Source: Salivita marina
GTDB lineage: Bacteria > Pseudomonadota > Gammaproteobacteria > Pseudomonadales > Azotimanducaceae
NCBI GenBank assembly: GCA_038144425.1
Contig: JAYQNS010000004.1
Span: 558,001 to 622,000 of the forward strand
Length of the DNA: 64,000 nucleotides
Direction of reading: 5' to 3'
Below, in pieces: positions 9,201 through 18,565 of this stretch. The notes under the pieces were generated by a model. It did not search any database. It saw nothing but the letters and a program-made list of their open reading frames with translations, and was not told the DNA's origin. The position numbers were made by a program, and so were the translations under genes. Positions within the stretch are counted from its first letter, which is position 1. Every line of letters begins with the position of its first letter.

Positions 9201-10718
9201 CTAGGCCTCGCCCGCTTCCTCTGCAAACCAGGGCGCCCGCGCAGCCATGATCAGAGCCGAAGCCTGCGCTTCGTCCAGGCCAAGCTCTTCCAGCTCAACC
9301 AAATCGTCGGTTGCCTGCTCGGCGAGGTCTTCCTGGGTGACGATGCCGTTCTTCGCCAGCACGAAGGCCAAGCGTCCCTCCTGCCCTTGCTCATCCAGCA
9401 GCGCTTTGAGATCGTCCGCGGGAGCAGCCCCCTCAAGCGCTTCCTCGGAAGCAAGGGCTTGGGTGAGGAGTGCATCCTTGGCGCGATTTCGCAGCTCGAG
9501 GACGATTTCTTCATCAAAGCCTTCAATTGCCAGCATTTCCTCAAGAGGAACGTAGGCGACCTCTTCAAGGGAGGCGAAGCCTTCCTCAATCAGCACGCCC
9601 GCAACATCTTCGTCGACATCCAAGGCCCCCATAAAGCGCTCGAGGAGATCGACCATCTCCGCTTCCTGCTTCTGGCCGGCTTCCTCCTCGGTCATGATAT
9701 TCAACGTCCAACCGGTAAGCTCCGAGGCCAGCCGAACGTTCTGCCCCCCCCGGCCGATCGCCTGGGCGAGGTTGTCTTCCGCCACGGCGATATCCATAGC
9801 GTGGGTGTCCTCGTCCACTACGATAGACGCGACGTCGGCCGGGGACATGGCGTTAATGGCGAGCTGGGCAACGTTGTCGTCCCACAGCACGATATCGATG
9901 CGCTCGTTTGCCAGTTCTCCAGAAACGGCCTGCACACGGGAGCCCCGCATGCCAACGCAGGCCCCCACAGGGTCGATACGGCCATCGTTCGTCTTCACGG
10001 CGATCTTCGCGCGAGAGCCCGGGTCGCGGGCGGCGCCCTTAATCTCGATGACCTGCTCGGCAATTTCCGGCACCTCGAGCTCGAAGAGTTTCACCAGCAT
10101 TTGCGAATCCGTGCGGGACAAAATGAGCTGGGGGCCCCGGGCCTCGGGCTCGATCCGCTGAAGAAGCGCGCGCACGCGATCGCTAATGCGGAAAGTTTCC
10201 CGGGGAATCAGCTGATCTCGGGGGAGGACGGCCTCGGCGTTGTTGCCCAGATCAACGATCACCACTTCCCGGGTCACTTTCTTCACCGTACCGCTCACGA
10301 GTTCGCCGAGGCGCGGGGTGTACAGCTCGACCACCTTCGCCCGCTCAGCCTCACGCACGCGCTGAACGATGACTTGCTTTGCCGTTTGCGCAGCGATGCG
10401 CCCGAAGGCTTCAGGCTCGATCTCATCCTCATAGACCGACCCCAGCTCCAGGCTGGGGTCAATTTCCTTCGCCGCGGCAAAGCTCAGCTCCGCCGCCGGC
10501 GTCTCCATCTCCGCTTCCGATTCCACGATGGTCCAGCGGCGGAAAGCCCGGTATTCACCGCTAACGCGATCGATGGCTACCCGCACGTCCGCCTCTTCGG
10601 CGTAGCGCTTCTTGGTCGCCGACGCGAGGGCGAGTTCCAGGGCCTCAAAGATGACCTCTTTTTCCACGCCCTTCTCGTTCGAGACGGATTCAACAACCAG
10701 AAGGATCTCTTTACTCAT
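9201..10718 (-). CDS. nusA: Transcription termination/antitermination protein NusA
   Basis: NusA binds RNA polymerase and controls pausing, termination and rrn antitermination. The 505-residue protein shows the N-terminal polymerase-binding domain, the S1 domain (ELVSGTVKKVTREVVIVDLG), two KH domains (GACVGMRGSRVQAV and AIGRGGQNVRLASELTGW) and two C-terminal acidic repeats of the gammaproteobacterial type. It sits between rimP and infB as expected. Confidence 0.98.
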   Translation of the reverse strand: MSKEILLVVESVSNEKGVEKEVIFEALELALASATKKRYAEEADVRVAIDRVSGEYRAFRRWTIVESEAEMETPAAELSFAAAKEIDPSLELGSVYEDEIEPEAFGRIAAQTAKQVIVQRVREAERAKVVELYTPRLGELVSGTVKKVTREVVIVDLGNNAEAVLPRDQLIPRETFRISDRVRALLQRIEPEARGPQLILSRTDSQMLVKLFELEVPEIAEQVIEIKGAARDPGSRAKIAVKTNDGRIDPVGACVGMRGSRVQAVSGELANERIDIVLWDDNVAQLAINAMSPADVASIVVDEDTHAMDIAVAEDNLAQAIGRGGQNVRLASELTGWTLNIMTEEEAGQKQEAEMVDLLERFMGALDVDEDVAGVLIEEGFASLEEVAYVPLEEMLAIEGFDEEIVLELRNRAKDALLTQALASEEALEGAAPADDLKALLDEQGQEGRLAFVLAKNGIVTQEDLAEQATDDLVELEELGLDEAQASALIMAARAPWFAEEAGEA

Positions 10719-10746
10719 TTCTTAATCCTCGCCGGCAGCGCACGCG

Positions 10747-11226
10747 CTACGCAAAGGTAGGAACGATGTGTGCCTTCGCAACCCACTCGTAGGGAAGAAC
10801 GTATTCGTCGTCCTCGACGCGCAATACGATTTCATCCCTTTCCACGGCCTGCAGCACACCGACCAATTTTCGCCGCCCCTCAAAGGGCTGCTCCAAGCGC
10901 ACGGAGACCTGTTCTCCGATACTTTCCTCGAACTGCGCCAGCTCAAAAAGCCGTCGATCCATGCCCGGGCTCGATATCTCGAGGGTAAACTTTCCCGGCA
11001 CTAAATCTTCCACATCCAGGAGCGCTCCCAGGCGGCGGCTCACGGCTTCGCAATCTTCGATGCTGACGCCATCGGTCCGATCGATAAACACGCGAAGCAG
11101 AGGCTGGCGTCCGGGGCTCATGAGCTCGATGCCCCAAAGCCGACATCCCAGCGCAACGATCGCCGGGGAAAACAGGGTTTTTAAGGCATCTACCCCTAAG
11201 CGCTTACTGGTGCTTTGCTCCGGCAC
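10747..11226 (-). CDS. rimP: Ribosome maturation factor RimP
   Basis: RimP is needed for 30S maturation. Family signatures are ALGCRLWGIEL near the start, LLRVFIDRTDGVSIEDCE and LEISSPGMDRRLF, with an Sm-like C-terminal domain. I chose GTG at 11226 (159 residues). It has a GGAG element just upstream and gives the usual length. The longer frame starts at a TTG at 11265 that lies inside the terminator hairpin separating this gene from the initiator tRNA, which makes it improbable. Confidence 0.94.
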   Translation of the reverse strand: MPEQSTSKRLGVDALKTLFSPAIVALGCRLWGIELMSPGRQPLLRVFIDRTDGVSIEDCEAVSRRLGALLDVEDLVPGKFTLEISSPGMDRRLFELAQFEESIGEQVSVRLEQPFEGRRKLVGVLQAVERDEIVLRVEDDEYVLPYEWVAKAHIVPTFA

Positions 11227-11250
11227 GCCCGCTCCGCTTGCTCCAGAAAC

Positions 11251-11274
11251 AAAAAATGGGCACAAGGCCCATTT
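11251..11274 (-). terminator. Rho-independent terminator between initiator tRNA and rimP
   Basis: On the minus strand AAATGGGC pairs with GCCCATTT around a short loop, and a U-run follows. It lies between the tRNA-fMet gene and rimP. E. coli also has terminators between metY and rimP, so leaky termination setting tRNA against nusA-operon output is the likely role. Confidence 0.8.
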
Positions 11275-11332
11275 CCGTGATGCCTAGCGTTGCCGCCGGC
11301 ACCGAGGCTCTAACCACAAGCCTCTGATACGT

Positions 11333-11409
<77 letters not shown>

Positions 11410-11488
11410 CCTAAGGGACGCGGATTATAGAGAACCGCGAACTTTCGAACAACCTTCGCCGCTTAAGGCGCAACGAAGGCTTTTTGAA

Positions 11489-11575
11489 TGGTGCCGAAGA
11501 GAGGACTTGAACCTCCACGGGCTAATGCCCACTAGCCCCTCAAGCTAGCGCGTCTACCAATTCCGCCACTTCGGC
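11489..11575 (-). tRNA. leuU: tRNA-Leu (GAG)
   Basis: The 87-nt class II tRNA has an encoded CCA end. The anticodon loop TTGAGGG gives anticodon GAG, reading CUC/CUU. The anticodon stem is CTAGC/GCTAG, with a long variable arm. It is between secG and the initiator tRNA, as leuU is in E. coli. Confidence 0.96.
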
Positions 11576-11641
11576 AAGGGGATGCGTATCTTAGGCGTTC
11601 GCTCGGCGATTTCAATACCCCCGATAGCCAATTCCCAAAAA

Positions 11642-12007
11642 TTACGGCGCTTCCGGAAGCTCCTCCGACCCCTCCCCGGCCGGCGCCTCGGACTCGGGAA
11701 GCTCGGAGGTTTCCACCGGGGCCGACGCCTTAGGCAGGGAGAGCTCCAGGGAGGCTTCATTGCGCGCCTTCGCCGACCAGGCGAGGGCGAAGGTCAGCAC
11801 AAAGAAACCCACGGCGAGAAAGGTCGTCAGTCGAGTCAGAAAACCCGTCGCGCCGGCGGAGCCAAACATTGTGGCTGACGCACCGCTGCCGAAGGCCGCG
11901 CCCATGCTCGCGCCCCGACCCTGCTGAAGAAGCACCAACCCAATAAGGGCCAGCGCATCCAGCACCAAGAGGACTCGAAGCACCAACTCTAGCGTTTCCA
12001 TGTTCAT
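11642..12007 (-). CDS. secG: Preprotein translocase subunit SecG
   Basis: SecG is the small, non-essential subunit of the SecYEG channel in the inner membrane. The protein has two membrane segments (about residues 5-25 and 55-75) around the conserved LLQQGRGASMGAAFGSGAS loop. A Pro/Glu/Ser-rich C-terminal tail of about 35 residues follows. The first ATG overlaps the tpiA stop (ATGA); an alternative ATG two codons later (METLEL) is equally usable. Confidence 0.96.
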   Translation of the reverse strand: MNMETLELVLRVLLVLDALALIGLVLLQQGRGASMGAAFGSGASATMFGSAGATGFLTRLTTFLAVGFFVLTFALAWSAKARNEASLELSLPKASAPVETSELPESEAPAGEGSEELPEAP

Positions 12008-12735
12008 TCGCTTGCTGCCCTTGCAATGGCGTTGAACGCCGTAATGTCTAGGGAGGCGCCCCCCACGAGGACGCCATCAATATCCGGCTGCGAAAGCAGC
12101 GCCTTCGCGTTATCTGGCTTCACGCTACCACCGTAGAGCAGGGGAAGCCCTCCTAGCCCAGCGGCCTCGAGCATCTCCCGCAATGCCCGGTGCATGGCCT
12201 GGGCAACTTCCGGGGTCGCCGTTCGGCCCGTGCCGATGGCCCAGATCGGCTCATAGGCAATGGCGCCCAGGGCCTCGAGCGCCGGCGCTGACACGCTCAG
12301 CACCGCCGCCAGCTGGGCAAGTACATGCGCTTCGGCCCCGCCCCCTTCTCGGACCTCTAACCCTTCCCCGACGCACACCAGGCCGCGCAGCCCTGCCCTA
12401 GCCGCCGCCTCAAGCTGGGCGGCCACGTCCAAATCCGTTTCTCCCAGGGCGCGGCGCTCGGAGTGCCCAAGGAGGGCCCAGCGCGCCCCGGCCTCGGCCA
12501 CCTGCTCGGCAGACAGGCAGCCCGTATGAGCCCCGTCCAGAGCACCGTGGATCGCCTGGGCTCCAGGAACCAGGCCCGCTCTCGCTGCCGCTTCCGCGGC
12601 ACGCTCAAGAAGCGTTGCCGGCGGAAACACCAAGTGCGTCTGCGCCGTCGGCCAGGAGAGCGCCGCTGCGCCTTCAAAGTACGCGGCTAGGAACGCGCGA
12701 TCTCCGTGCATTTTCCAGTTTGCTGCAATCAGCAC
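12004..12735 (-). CDS. tpiA: Triose-phosphate isomerase
   Basis: It interconverts dihydroxyacetone phosphate and glyceraldehyde 3-phosphate in glycolysis and gluconeogenesis. Visible are AANWKMHG with the active-site Asn and Lys, the electrophilic His in LLGHSERR, the catalytic Glu in AYEPIWAIGTG and the phosphate loop LYGGSVKPDN. The start is GTG at 12735, 5 nt after GAGGGGG, giving 243 residues. The upstream extension would overlap glmM and has no family homology. It is next to secG as in many gammaproteobacteria. Confidence 0.96.
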   Translation of the reverse strand: MLIAANWKMHGDRAFLAAYFEGAAALSWPTAQTHLVFPPATLLERAAEAAARAGLVPGAQAIHGALDGAHTGCLSAEQVAEAGARWALLGHSERRALGETDLDVAAQLEAAARAGLRGLVCVGEGLEVREGGGAEAHVLAQLAAVLSVSAPALEALGAIAYEPIWAIGTGRTATPEVAQAMHRALREMLEAAGLGGLPLLYGGSVKPDNAKALLSQPDIDGVLVGGASLDITAFNAIARAASE

Positions 12736-12814
12736 GGCAACCCCCTCGGCGCGGAGCAATCCCCGGGGGCGCGTATGGTAGACAAGGGACCCGGGGGAGG
12801 CAATTCGTTCACCC

Positions 12815-14146
12815 CTAGCCCGCCGCAGCGCTACGCACCGTGTCCGCCAGGCGCGACGCAACACCCCGAACCTCTTCGCCATCTAGCCCCTCTACCATCA
12901 CCCGAACCAAAGGCTGAGTTCCGGAGGCCCGAAGAAGGATTCGGCCTCGATTTCCGAGGGCCTGTTCGAGGTCGGCCACGGCGTCCATGACGGAAGGGGC
13001 GTTTAACACAGCGCTCTCCGCGGCAACGTTAATGAGCACCTGGGGGCACAGGGTCATGGGGGCTAGCGCCTCGTCCAAACTCTGCTCCGCTGCCCGCAGG
13101 GCCACCAGCACCTGCAATGCGGCGATCATGCCGTCCCCGGTGCTATGCGCATCAAGGCAGAGGATATGTCCGGACCCCTCGCCTCCAAGGCGCCAACCCC
13201 GGGCCTGGCACTCCGCCAGCACATAGCGATCGCCCACGCCGGCGCGGGCAAAGGGGATGGCGGACGCCTGAAGCGCTTGCTCCAACCCGAGGTTCGACAT
13301 CAGGGTACCCACGACTCCGCCGGCCAGCGTGCCCTCGCGCAGCTGATGCTGAGCCAGCACATAAAGCAGACTGTCTCCATCCCGTACCGTGCCCGTGCGA
13401 TCCACCATGATCAGCCGGTCACCGTCGCCATCGAAGGCAAGCCCAAGGTCCGCGCCCGTTTCGAGCACCCGGGCCCGCAGGGCTGCGGGCGCCGTAGCGC
13501 CGCAACCCTCGTTGATATTGAGCCCGTCGGGGTTCACCCCGAGGGTCTCCACGGTAGCGCCGAGTTCCTCAAAGAGCGCCGGCGCCAGGTGGTAGGTCGC
13601 TCCATGGGCGCAATCCACCACCAGCTTTAAGCCACGAAGGTGGAAGCCGTCGGGCGTGGTGTTTTTGCAAAACTCAAGATAGCGACCCTCCGCATCGTTC
13701 ACCCGCGCGGCGCGGCCAAGCTCGGCGGAAGGGCGAGTTTGCAAGGGCGCCTCCAGCGCGGCCTCGATGGCGAGCTCTTCCTCGTCGCTCAGCTTGTCGC
13801 CCTGGGCGGAGAAAAACTTAATGCCGTTGTCGTCGTAGGGATTGTGGGAAGCGCTGATCACCACGCCGGCCTGCGCCCGTAGGCTGCGGGTGAGGTAAGC
13901 GATGGCGGGGGTGGGCATGGGGCCTGTCAGCCGAACCCCAACCCCCGCCGCGGAAAACCCAGCCTCCAGAGCAGACTCAAGCATGTAGCCGGAGATTCGA
14001 GTGTCCTTGCCTAGGACCACGATCCCCCCCTCCGGCGCTAAGGTGCGGCCGGCCGCGTAACCCAGCCGAATCATGAAATCCGGCGTAATGGGGTAAGCCC
14101 CGACCCGTCCCCGGATGCCGTCCGTACCAAAATACTGTCGTTCCAT
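12815..14146 (-). CDS. glmM: Phosphoglucosamine mutase
   Basis: GlmM converts glucosamine 6-phosphate to glucosamine 1-phosphate for peptidoglycan and LPS precursors. The 443-residue protein has the phosphoserine loop VVISASHNPYDDNG (active Ser near residue 100), the metal-binding DGDGDR, the sugar loop GGEGSGHI and the phosphate-binding RASGTQPLVR. It follows folP with an 11-bp gap, an arrangement conserved from E. coli. Confidence 0.98.
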   Translation of the reverse strand: MERQYFGTDGIRGRVGAYPITPDFMIRLGYAAGRTLAPEGGIVVLGKDTRISGYMLESALEAGFSAAGVGVRLTGPMPTPAIAYLTRSLRAQAGVVISASHNPYDDNGIKFFSAQGDKLSDEEELAIEAALEAPLQTRPSAELGRAARVNDAEGRYLEFCKNTTPDGFHLRGLKLVVDCAHGATYHLAPALFEELGATVETLGVNPDGLNINEGCGATAPAALRARVLETGADLGLAFDGDGDRLIMVDRTGTVRDGDSLLYVLAQHQLREGTLAGGVVGTLMSNLGLEQALQASAIPFARAGVGDRYVLAECQARGWRLGGEGSGHILCLDAHSTGDGMIAALQVLVALRAAEQSLDEALAPMTLCPQVLINVAAESAVLNAPSVMDAVADLEQALGNRGRILLRASGTQPLVRVMVEGLDGEEVRGVASRLADTVRSAAAG

Positions 14147-14157
14147 GAAAGGGCGTC

Positions 14158-15012
14158 CTAAGCCGGGCCCTCGAGGGCCTGCACCATTGCTAGGGCGTCG
14201 CGGGTCTCCGCAACGTCATGGGTCCGAATAATCGCCACCCCGTGCCGGGCGGCCTCGGCTGCCAGCACGGCCCCGGCCACCACCCGCGCCTTCGAGGAGT
14301 CCCGGCCCGTCAACGCCCCCAGCATGCGCTTCCGGGAAACGCCAATGAGCACGGGAACCCCTATGGCGACAAAGCGCGGGAGCGCACGAAACAGGCTCAA
14401 ATTATGCGCAAGGGTTTTTCCAAAGCCGAAGCCGGGATCCAGCACAATTCGGGAGCGGCCGATGCCCGCAGCTTCGGCCTCGCGCATGCGCTGCTCAAGG
14501 AAAGCAAGCACCTCGGCGACCACATCGTCATAGTGGGGTGCTTCCTGCATCTCCGCCGGCGACCCCTGCATATGCATGAGGCAAACGGACGCCGACGACT
14601 CGGCGGCAGCGGCCAGCGCACCGGGCCGCTGAAGGGCTCGAACATCGTTTAGCAGCACAGCGCCCAGAGCCGGCGCATGGCGCAGAATCTCGGGCGTGCT
14701 GGTATCCACAGAAAGCTTAACGTCGAAGCGCGGGGCCAGAAGCTCAAGCGCTTCCTGAATGCGAGCCCACTCTTCTTCCTTGGGAAGGCCCTGGGCCCCG
14801 GGGCGCGTCGATTCGGCGCCGAGGTCTAAATAGGCCGCGCCCTCCTCCACGAAAGCTTCCGCTCGCCACAGTAGGGCGTCGCGCTTCAGCGCGCCAGTCG
14901 AGGACAGCAATTCACCCCCGTCGGAGAAGGAATCGGGGGTGAGATTTAGCACCCCCATAATTTCCGGTGCCCCCTGCCAGGTCACGGGCAGGGTTTGCCC
15001 ATCCCATGCCAT
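14158..15012 (-). CDS. folP: Dihydropteroate synthase
   Basis: FolP condenses dihydropterin pyrophosphate with p-aminobenzoate, the sulfonamide-sensitive step of folate synthesis. The 284-residue protein carries MGVLNLTPDSFSDGG, DLGAESTRPGA, the substrate loop with LDPGFGFGKT, and ending IIRTHDVAET. It starts at ATG 4 nt after the ftsH stop, so the two are in one transcript. Confidence 0.98.
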   Translation of the reverse strand: MAWDGQTLPVTWQGAPEIMGVLNLTPDSFSDGGELLSSTGALKRDALLWRAEAFVEEGAAYLDLGAESTRPGAQGLPKEEEWARIQEALELLAPRFDVKLSVDTSTPEILRHAPALGAVLLNDVRALQRPGALAAAAESSASVCLMHMQGSPAEMQEAPHYDDVVAEVLAFLEQRMREAEAAGIGRSRIVLDPGFGFGKTLAHNLSLFRALPRFVAIGVPVLIGVSRKRMLGALTGRDSSKARVVAGAVLAAEAARHGVAIIRTHDVAETRDALAMVQALEGPA

Positions 15013-15016
15013 GCGC

Positions 15017-16930
15017 TTAACCGGAGGCGGAGCCTCCTACGGCAGGATCGGGGGACGTCCCTGGGGCAGCATCGGACCCCTCCGGCGCGCTGGGAGGCCG
15101 GCGATTGCTCGGGTCCTCCGGGGGCCGGGGCGGCATGCCTTCCATGATGTCGTTGATCTGATCGCTGTTCAGCGTCTCGTATTCCATCAACGCATCAGCC
15201 ATGGCGTGGAGCTTGTCGCTATGCGTCTCCAGCACGGTCTTCGCGCGACCGTAGCAATCGTCGATGATGACCCGCACTTCCTCATCGATCTTCCGCGCGG
15301 TCTCTTCGGACACGGCTAGGGATCGAGACGATGCGGAACGGCCTAGGAAGGGCTGGTCGTCGTCTTCATCATACTTTAGCGGTCCGAGCTTCTCGGAGAG
15401 CCCCCACTTGGTGACCATATTCCGCGCGAGGGAAGTGGCGCGCTCAATGTCGTTGGAGGCACCGGTGGTAATGCCGTCGGCTCCGAGCACCATCTCTTCG
15501 GCAATGCGACCGCCAAAGAGGCTGCAGATCGAGCTCAGGATGTACTGCCGCGAGTGGCTATAGCGATCCTGCTCCGGGAGGAACTGGGTGACGCCAAGCG
15601 CACGACCCCGGGGAATGATGGTGACCTTGTAAACGGGGTCGTGATCCGGAACCAGCCGCCCCACGATGGCATGCCCCGCCTCGTGAAATGCCGTAGTGCG
15701 CTTTTCTTTTTCGCTCATGACCATGGACTTTCGCTCAGCCCCCATCATGATCTTGTCCTTAGCGCGCTCGAACTCCTCCATGCCGACCAGTCGGCGGCTT
15801 GCCCGGGCTGCGAAGAGCGCCGCCTCATTGACAAGGTTGGCGAGGTCCGCGCCGGAGAACCCCGGCGTACCTCGAGCCAGGGCGGAGGGATCAACGTCAT
15901 CGGCGATGGGCACCTTCCGGCAATGAACCTTGAGGATCTGCTCCCGGCCCCGGATATCGGGGAGGGGCACCACCACCTGGCGATCGAAACGGCCCGGGCG
16001 CAGCAGCGCCGGGTCGAGCACGTCAGGGCGGTTGGTGGCGGCGATCACGATGATGCCGTCGTTCGCCTCAAAGCCATCCATTTCCACGAGCAGCTGGTTT
16101 AGGGTCTGCTCGCGCTCGTCGTGCCCGCCCCCAAGGCCCGCGCCCCGGTGCCGACCCACAGCGTCAATTTCATCAATAAAGATGATGCAGGGCGCTTGCT
16201 TCTTAGCCTGCTCAAACATGTCCCGCACCCGGGAGGCCCCAACGCCGACAAACATCTCGACAAAATCCGAGCCTGAAATAGAGAAGAAGGGGACCTTGGC
16301 TTCCCCCGCAATCGCCTTCGCCAGCAGGGTTTTACCCGTCCCCGGGGAGCCCGCCATCAGCACGCCGCGAGGGATGTGCCCCCCGAGGCGCTGAAACTTC
16401 CCGGGGTCTCGCAGGAACTCGACCAGCTCCTGGACGTCATCCTTGGCTTCATCCACCCCTGCCACGTCGGCAAAGGTGGTCTTGATTTGATCTTCGCTGA
16501 GGAGCCGAGCCTTCGATTTACCGAAGCTCATAGGACCGCCCCGGCCTCCCGAGCCACCTTGCATCTGACGCATGAAGAACATGAAGACCGCAATGATCAC
16601 GAGGATAGGGAAGCTCGCGACGAGCAGCTGACCCCAGAGCGACTGCTGCTCCGGCCGGGCGCCCTGGACGGACACCCCGTGGGCGATGAGATCATCCATG
16701 AGCTTGGGATCGTCGACCTGAGGACGGACGGTCTCGAAGGCGTCGCCATCGCGGAACTCTCCGCTGATCACCAGACCATCAATCACGACCTCGCGCACCC
16801 GGTCTCGCTGCACAGCCTCCACGAACTGCGAGTAGAGCAGCTCTTGAGACGGGGTTTTTGGGCTGAAGTTGTTGAATACGGTCAACAACACCGCGGCGAT
16901 AATGAGCCACAAGAGCAAGTTTTTGCCCAT
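15017..16930 (-). CDS. ftsH: ATP-dependent zinc metalloprotease FtsH
   Basis: FtsH is a membrane-anchored AAA+ protease that degrades sigma-32, LpxC and misfolded membrane proteins. It has an N-terminal membrane segment, a periplasmic domain, a second segment (FPILVIIAVFMFFM), the AAA module with GSPGTGKT and IIFIDEIDAVGR, and the zinc site HEAGH. The C-terminal tail is Pro/Gly/Ser rich. I chose ATG at 16930 (MGKNLLLWLIIAAVLL), which matches family N-termini; a GTG 6 codons upstream is also possible. A sigma-32 promoter lies in the gap to rlmE. Confidence 0.97.
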   Translation of the reverse strand: MGKNLLLWLIIAAVLLTVFNNFSPKTPSQELLYSQFVEAVQRDRVREVVIDGLVISGEFRDGDAFETVRPQVDDPKLMDDLIAHGVSVQGARPEQQSLWGQLLVASFPILVIIAVFMFFMRQMQGGSGGRGGPMSFGKSKARLLSEDQIKTTFADVAGVDEAKDDVQELVEFLRDPGKFQRLGGHIPRGVLMAGSPGTGKTLLAKAIAGEAKVPFFSISGSDFVEMFVGVGASRVRDMFEQAKKQAPCIIFIDEIDAVGRHRGAGLGGGHDEREQTLNQLLVEMDGFEANDGIIVIAATNRPDVLDPALLRPGRFDRQVVVPLPDIRGREQILKVHCRKVPIADDVDPSALARGTPGFSGADLANLVNEAALFAARASRRLVGMEEFERAKDKIMMGAERKSMVMSEKEKRTTAFHEAGHAIVGRLVPDHDPVYKVTIIPRGRALGVTQFLPEQDRYSHSRQYILSSICSLFGGRIAEEMVLGADGITTGASNDIERATSLARNMVTKWGLSEKLGPLKYDEDDDQPFLGRSASSRSLAVSEETARKIDEEVRVIIDDCYGRAKTVLETHSDKLHAMADALMEYETLNSDQINDIMEGMPPRPPEDPSNRRPPSAPEGSDAAPGTSPDPAVGGSASG

Positions 16931-16990
16931 ATCATTCAAGAGAGCCACCTCGCTTCCATGCGCCGGGGAGAACCCCGCGCGATTCTGGGG

Positions 16991-17019
16991 ATATGGGGCC
17001 CACCCTCAGGCATTACAAG
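16991..17019 (-). promoter_or_regulatory. Putative sigma-32 (heat-shock) promoter of ftsH
   Basis: On the minus strand CTTGTA (-35) and CCCCATAT (-10) are separated by 15 bp, close to the consensus CTTGAA / CCCCATNT. The -10 is a full match. It lies about 60 bp before the ftsH start, downstream of rlmE. In E. coli ftsH is heat-shock controlled from promoters at rlmE; here it seems to have its own. Confidence 0.72.
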
Positions 17020-17064
17020 GGCAGGCCAAGGCCCGACTTGCCACCTTACTCACTGACGCCGCCC

Positions 17065-17691
17065 TTAGCCAGCGCCCGCCCGTAGCCCTTCGGCAACCGC
17101 GTAGACCTCTCGGGACCGGGGGCGGGACGCCTTAGGCTTCCGGACCGTCACTCGAGTAAAGAGCTTCCGAGCCTCAGCCAGCCAGGGATCGAACCCCGAA
17201 CCCTGGAACAGCTTCACCACCAACACCCCCGAGGGAACCAGGACTTGCGCGGCAAGATCGAGGGCGAGTTCGGCGAGGGCTATGGCCCGATCCTGGTCTG
17301 CGGCATGAATGCCGGACAGGTTCGGCGCCATGTCCGAGAGCACCACATCGGCGCCGGCCTCGGGCAGGGCCGCGCGAAGGGCGGCGTAGCCCTCCTCCGT
17401 TTCGAAGTCCACTTCCAGGATGGTGACCCCTTCGATGGGGTCCATGGCCAGGCGATCAAGAGCCAGCACCGTCCCCTTGGAGCCTACCTTCTTGGCAGCC
17501 ACTTGGGACCAGCCTCCCGGGGCCGCCCCCAAATCTAGGACGACCTTGCCGGCGCGCAGAAAGCGGTGCTTTTCTTCGAGCTCGAGAAGCTTATAAGTCG
17601 CCCGGGAGCGATAGCCGTCCTGCTGCGCCTTTTGAACGTAAGGGTCGGATAGGTGATCGTGAATCCAACGCCCGCGTCGACCCTTTGCCAT
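17065..17691 (-). CDS. rlmE: 23S rRNA 2'-O-methyltransferase RlmE (FtsJ)
   Basis: RlmE methylates the 2'-O of U2552 in the 23S rRNA A-loop using S-adenosylmethionine, a late 50S maturation step. The 208-residue protein shows motif I VVLDLGAAPGGWSQVA, the SDMAPNLSG acidic motif with catalytic Asp and VVKLFQGSGF with catalytic Lys. The start at 17691 follows AAGGAG by 6 nt; the longer frame upstream has no homology. It is divergent from yhbY by 71 bp, as in E. coli. Confidence 0.97.
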   Translation of the reverse strand: MAKGRRGRWIHDHLSDPYVQKAQQDGYRSRATYKLLELEEKHRFLRAGKVVLDLGAAPGGWSQVAAKKVGSKGTVLALDRLAMDPIEGVTILEVDFETEEGYAALRAALPEAGADVVLSDMAPNLSGIHAADQDRAIALAELALDLAAQVLVPSGVLVVKLFQGSGFDPWLAEARKLFTRVTVRKPKASRPRSREVYAVAEGLRAGAG

Positions 17692-17762
17692 GGTGTTCTC
17701 CTTCGCCGCTGGGCCTAGGGGACGAGACGGCGTACACTGCGCGCCCACTCAGGAGACCCGGC

Positions 17763-18095
17763 ATGACCCCGACGGCACCCCTTTCTGCGCAGCGACAACG
17801 CCAACTTCGCGCCCTCGGACACCACCTGAATCCCATTATTCTGGTGGGGGACAGCGGCGTCAGCGAGGGGGTAGTGACCGAAACGACCCGAGCCCTCGAG
17901 GACCATGAACTGATTAAAATCCGCACCCCCGCGGGGGATAGGGAGGGACGGGGCGCCCTCATCGAGGCCCTTTGCCAAGCCACCGGAGCAGCTTGCGTTC
18001 AGAAAATTGGCCGGGTGGCGCTTCTTTATCGTGCGGCAGAGAAGCCCAACCCGAAAACCTCGAACCTTCTGCGCTTCGCTCACCTCACCCGCTAG
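17763..18095 (+). CDS. yhbY: Ribosome assembly RNA-binding protein YhbY
   Basis: A CRS1/YhbY-domain RNA-binding protein of 110 residues, associated with pre-50S subunits. Signatures are LRALGHHLNPIILVGDSGVSE, the HELIKIR segment and QKIGRVALLYR. ATG at 17763 follows AGGAG by 8 nt; earlier in-frame starts run into the rlmE promoter gap. It is convergent with greA and the two stop codons share a CTAG. Confidence 0.94.
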   Translation: MTPTAPLSAQRQRQLRALGHHLNPIILVGDSGVSEGVVTETTRALEDHELIKIRTPAGDREGRGALIEALCQATGAACVQKIGRVALLYRAAEKPNPKTSNLLRFAHLTR

Positions 18096-18565
18096 CGGTG
18101 TAGGACCTCTTCGATTTCATATTCAATGGCGCCGCTCGGCGCCTGCACCACCACCACGTCCCCCTCTTCCTTACCAATGAGGGCCCGGGCAATGGGCGAT
18201 GATACGGAGACCTTGTTCTCTTTCAGATCCGCCTCGTCGTCGCCGACGATCTTATAGGTGCGGCTCTCGTCCTTCTCAAGGTCGATCACCTTGACCGTAG
18301 TGCCGAAGATCACCTTCCCGGAGGGTGCGATCTTCGTGACATCAATCACCTGGGCATTCGATAGCTTGCCCTCGATCTCCTGAATACGACCTTCGATGAA
18401 GCCCTGCTCTTCCTTCGCCGCGTGGTACTCAGCGTTTTCCTTTAAATCGCCGTGCTCCCGGGCTTCTGCGATGGCCTTCACCACGCGCGGCCGCGCCTCA
18501 TGCTTTAAGCGTTGCAGTTCTTCCCGGAGGGCCTCTGCCCCTTCCATGGTCATGGGCGTTTTCAT
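18092..18565 (-). CDS. greA: Transcription elongation factor GreA
   Basis: GreA enters the RNA polymerase secondary channel and stimulates cleavage of backtracked RNA. The 157-residue protein has the N-terminal coiled coil with the tip acidic pair (HGDLKENAEYHAAKEEQG) and the C-terminal FKBP-like domain (FGTTVKVIDLEKDE, SPIARALIGKEEGD). Its ATG overlaps the carB stop (ATGA), so it is translated with carAB as in other gammaproteobacteria. Confidence 0.97.
   Translation of the reverse strand: MKTPMTMEGAEALREELQRLKHEARPRVVKAIAEAREHGDLKENAEYHAAKEEQGFIEGRIQEIEGKLSNAQVIDVTKIAPSGKVIFGTTVKVIDLEKDESRTYKIVGDDEADLKENKVSVSSPIARALIGKEEGDVVVVQAPSGAIEYEIEEVLHR

Noticed and set aside
7408..10760. Long plus-strand open frames of 442 and 457 codons across infB and nusA
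   Set aside because: They are antisense to well-conserved genes with clear domains, and have the low-complexity His/Arg-rich composition expected from the opposite strand of high-GC coding DNA.
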